Below, in pieces: positions 62,588 through 64,000 of a stretch of 64,000 nucleotides of DNA. The notes beneath the pieces are model-generated. The model ran no database searches and was not told where the DNA came from. It saw only the letters and a list, made by a program, of their open reading frames with translations. The stretch is taken from assembly GCA_937870915.1 (NCBI GenBank), contig CALMZQ010000221.1, forward strand, positions 1 to 64,000, read 5' to 3'. Within the stretch, counting starts at the first letter, position 1. Each line of letters opens with the position of its first letter. Position numbers and translations under genes: made by a program. This stretch comes from an uncultured Ignavibacteria bacterium. GTDB taxonomy: Bacteria; Bacteroidota; Ignavibacteria; Kapaibacteriales; Kapaibacteriaceae.

Positions 62588-64000
62588 CTACTGTACGATC
62601 AGTCTCTGTACAGCACGCTCACCCTTGTCTGTAGTCATGGTAACAAGGTACATGCCCGGAAGAACGCCTTCTAGTGTAAAGGCAATCTGTCCGGACCCTG
62701 CTTGTTTACGCAAGCCAGAGGCTAGAGTAGCAACCTTGTTCCCAGCAAGATCATGGAGGTCGATCGAGATCTGTCGGTCACCGGTCAATTCATAGGAGAC
62801 TGTTGCACCACCATCCATCGTAGGATTGGGATAAATATTCTCCAAGCGCAGTGCTCCCGACTCAATCCTGTTTTCTTGTAGGTGAGAACCATCTACGTTT
62901 GGAATGATTGCCTTAGAAGACCCGCCCCTTCTGAGGATTATCACGCGAGTTTTGGTTGACATGCGTGCACAGGATGGCAATGTTGAGTCAAGGCTAGTCA
63001 ATATGTCGGCATCGGCAGTGATATGCGTTCCCATTCGCTTGATCTCGATCCGACGTTGCACCACTTTGCGCTGCCCGATCGAGGTGTCGGACTGTGTTAC
63101 CCAGGTCATGGACTTTGACTGCGTTGAATCAGTACCCCCATCCAGAACAATTGTTTTGATACTGGCCAACATCTCTCTGCTATGAGCATTCATCGTATCA
63201 AGCATCGGAATAGAGCGCACTAAGGAGTCGATGTTTAGGGAATGAATTTCAGCGAGTTCGCCGTCATTCATAACCTGGATGTCAAGATTGAGATCCTGAG
63301 TTCCTCGCTCCTTGCAAAGTTGTTTCTCCACGCCCTCCGGAAGCATCTGCATTACATCCTGAGTTGGGGAGAACCACATAAGCATCGTGCCATCAGACGA
63401 TGGGGCTTCAACAGGTATAAGTTCATTGGGATCGAATGAGCGAGACATCTCAATACGAACCACCTTGCCCCTTCCATCTGCAGAGGTGAACATCACCGGC
63501 ATCGGTCCCGGACCGTTGCGTAGGGCTACTTCTTGACGTTCACCATTCTTCCAGACACAGATTGTACCGTTGGCTGTTCTAGGCCGTGGCATACACTGCG
63601 CAAGGCTGTCGGCATGAGGTACCATTGTACGCAGTATTCCCAATGAAGCAACATCGATGTTTAGTTGTTGAAGGTCATCCGACTCGAGGGACAGTACAGC
63701 GATCGACATCGTCGATTCGCCCTCACGTTTTACAGACGTCTCTGTGATGTCATCTGATGGGCTATCTGCAGCCGGCTCGATAACACGAATCTCGCGAGTA
63801 GTAGGACGTGGTTCGGCAACGGCACCAAGGTTGTTTTGGGTTTGCTGTGGTGGTTCCGGAGATAGGATGTAGGCTGTTAGACCTGCAGCCATGGAGAGGG
63901 TGGCAACTGTAGTTGCGATGATGGCAGGCATAGATGTACTCGGTATAGGGGCTGACCCTACGCTCTCAACGATGGAACGCACATCATCGGAGGAGACCGG
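62588..64000 (-). CDS. Membrane-anchored protein with T9SS-type C-terminal domain, 5' end outside window
   Basis: The frame is open to the window edge, so the N-terminus is probably missing; a GTG at 63982 would give 464 aa but is not convincing. The visible part has a membrane helix (MPAIIATTVATLSMAAGLTAYIL) preceded by at least 24 polar residues, a long soluble region, and a C-terminal NIYPNPTMDGGATVSYEL...GVLPGMYLVTMTTDKG, a T9SS type A sorting domain. Anti-sigma-factor-like anchoring is a possibility because of the polar N-terminal segment before the helix. It converges with the frameshifted gene. Confidence 0.7.
   Translation of the reverse strand, partial: PVSSDDVRSIVESVGSAPIPSTSMPAIIATTVATLSMAAGLTAYILSPEPPQQTQNNLGAVAEPRPTTREIRVIEPAADSPSDDITETSVKREGESTMSIAVLSLESDDLQQLNIDVASLGILRTMVPHADSLAQCMPRPRTANGTICVWKNGERQEVALRNGPGPMPVMFTSADGRGKVVRIEMSRSFDPNELIPVEAPSSDGTMLMWFSPTQDVMQMLPEGVEKQLCKERGTQDLNLDIQVMNDGELAEIHSLNIDSLVRSIPMLDTMNAHSREMLASIKTIVLDGGTDSTQSKSMTWVTQSDTSIGQRKVVQRRIEIKRMGTHITADADILTSLDSTLPSCARMSTKTRVIILRRGGSSKAIIPNVDGSHLQENRIESGALRLENIYPNPTMDGGATVSYELTGDRQISIDLHDLAGNKVATLASGLRKQAGSGQIAFTLEGVLPGMYLVTMTTDKGERAVQRLIVQ

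Overview
The window looks like chromosomal DNA from a bacterium of the FCB group, close to Bacteroidota/Chlorobiota. A Kapabacteria- or Ignavibacteria-like organism is my best inference. The evidence is a full-length SprA (the giant outer-membrane translocon of the type IX secretion system, T9SS), a PorQ-type T9SS protein, several proteins or fragments with T9SS C-terminal sorting domains, a DUF3822 gene beside rsmD, and promoters of the form TTTG-N20/21-TAnnTTTG ahead of housekeeping genes. I see no rRNA, tRNA, CRISPR array, transposase or prophage.

Layout. 1-440: non-coding DNA with long C homopolymers. 440-4341 (minus): AI-2E family transporter, rpmG, lon. 4406-7941 (plus): infC-rpmI-rplT, pheS, a LolD-type ATPase and a small membrane protein. 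7949-17664 (minus): OMP, rimO, coaD, rsmD, DUF3822, comEA, dnaJ, grpE, hrcA and a membrane-linked GH2-like protein. 17842-33446 (plus): sprA, then a tightly overlapping run parA-parB-thioesterase-porQ-TPR histidine kinase-lycopene cyclase, then a VWA membrane protein and an archaeal-type Ogg2. 33645-39788: VWA/OmpA protein, FlK-like thioesterase, mtaB, M55 peptidase, M48 lipoprotein, truA and a small barrel protein.

39825-49296 (minus) is a split DNA-damage mutagenesis cassette. It holds an XRE-UmuD-like repressor, a short ImuB and a DUF6504 protein, then four tandem copies of an unknown secreted protein, then dnaE2. A near-palindromic element lies upstream of both the repressor gene and dnaE2. 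49378-52494 is the least ordinary part: a 506-aa helical protein diverges from an array of microgenes in the order A1-B1-B2-A2-B3-C. A encodes 61/62 aa, B encodes 17 aa and C encodes 118 aa. Paralogous copies differ mainly at synonymous positions, so these microproteins are almost certainly translated. A and B share an IDR-(A/G)-E tail.

52502-58395 (minus) is an operon-like run: pyrG, GlmU-like protein, SDR, CAP-domain T9SS cargo and a lipoprotein. 58482-64000 holds a lone sugar-binding lipoprotein, a DUF5686 outer-membrane protein, a frameshifted mini T9SS cargo gene and a membrane-anchored protein with a T9SS tail that runs off the window edge.

Proposed links between genes (inference): SprA and PorQ export the CTD-tagged proteins; the repressor/ImuB/DnaE2 set is co-regulated translesion machinery; the microprotein array with the divergent helical protein may be a peptide-based system not known to me.
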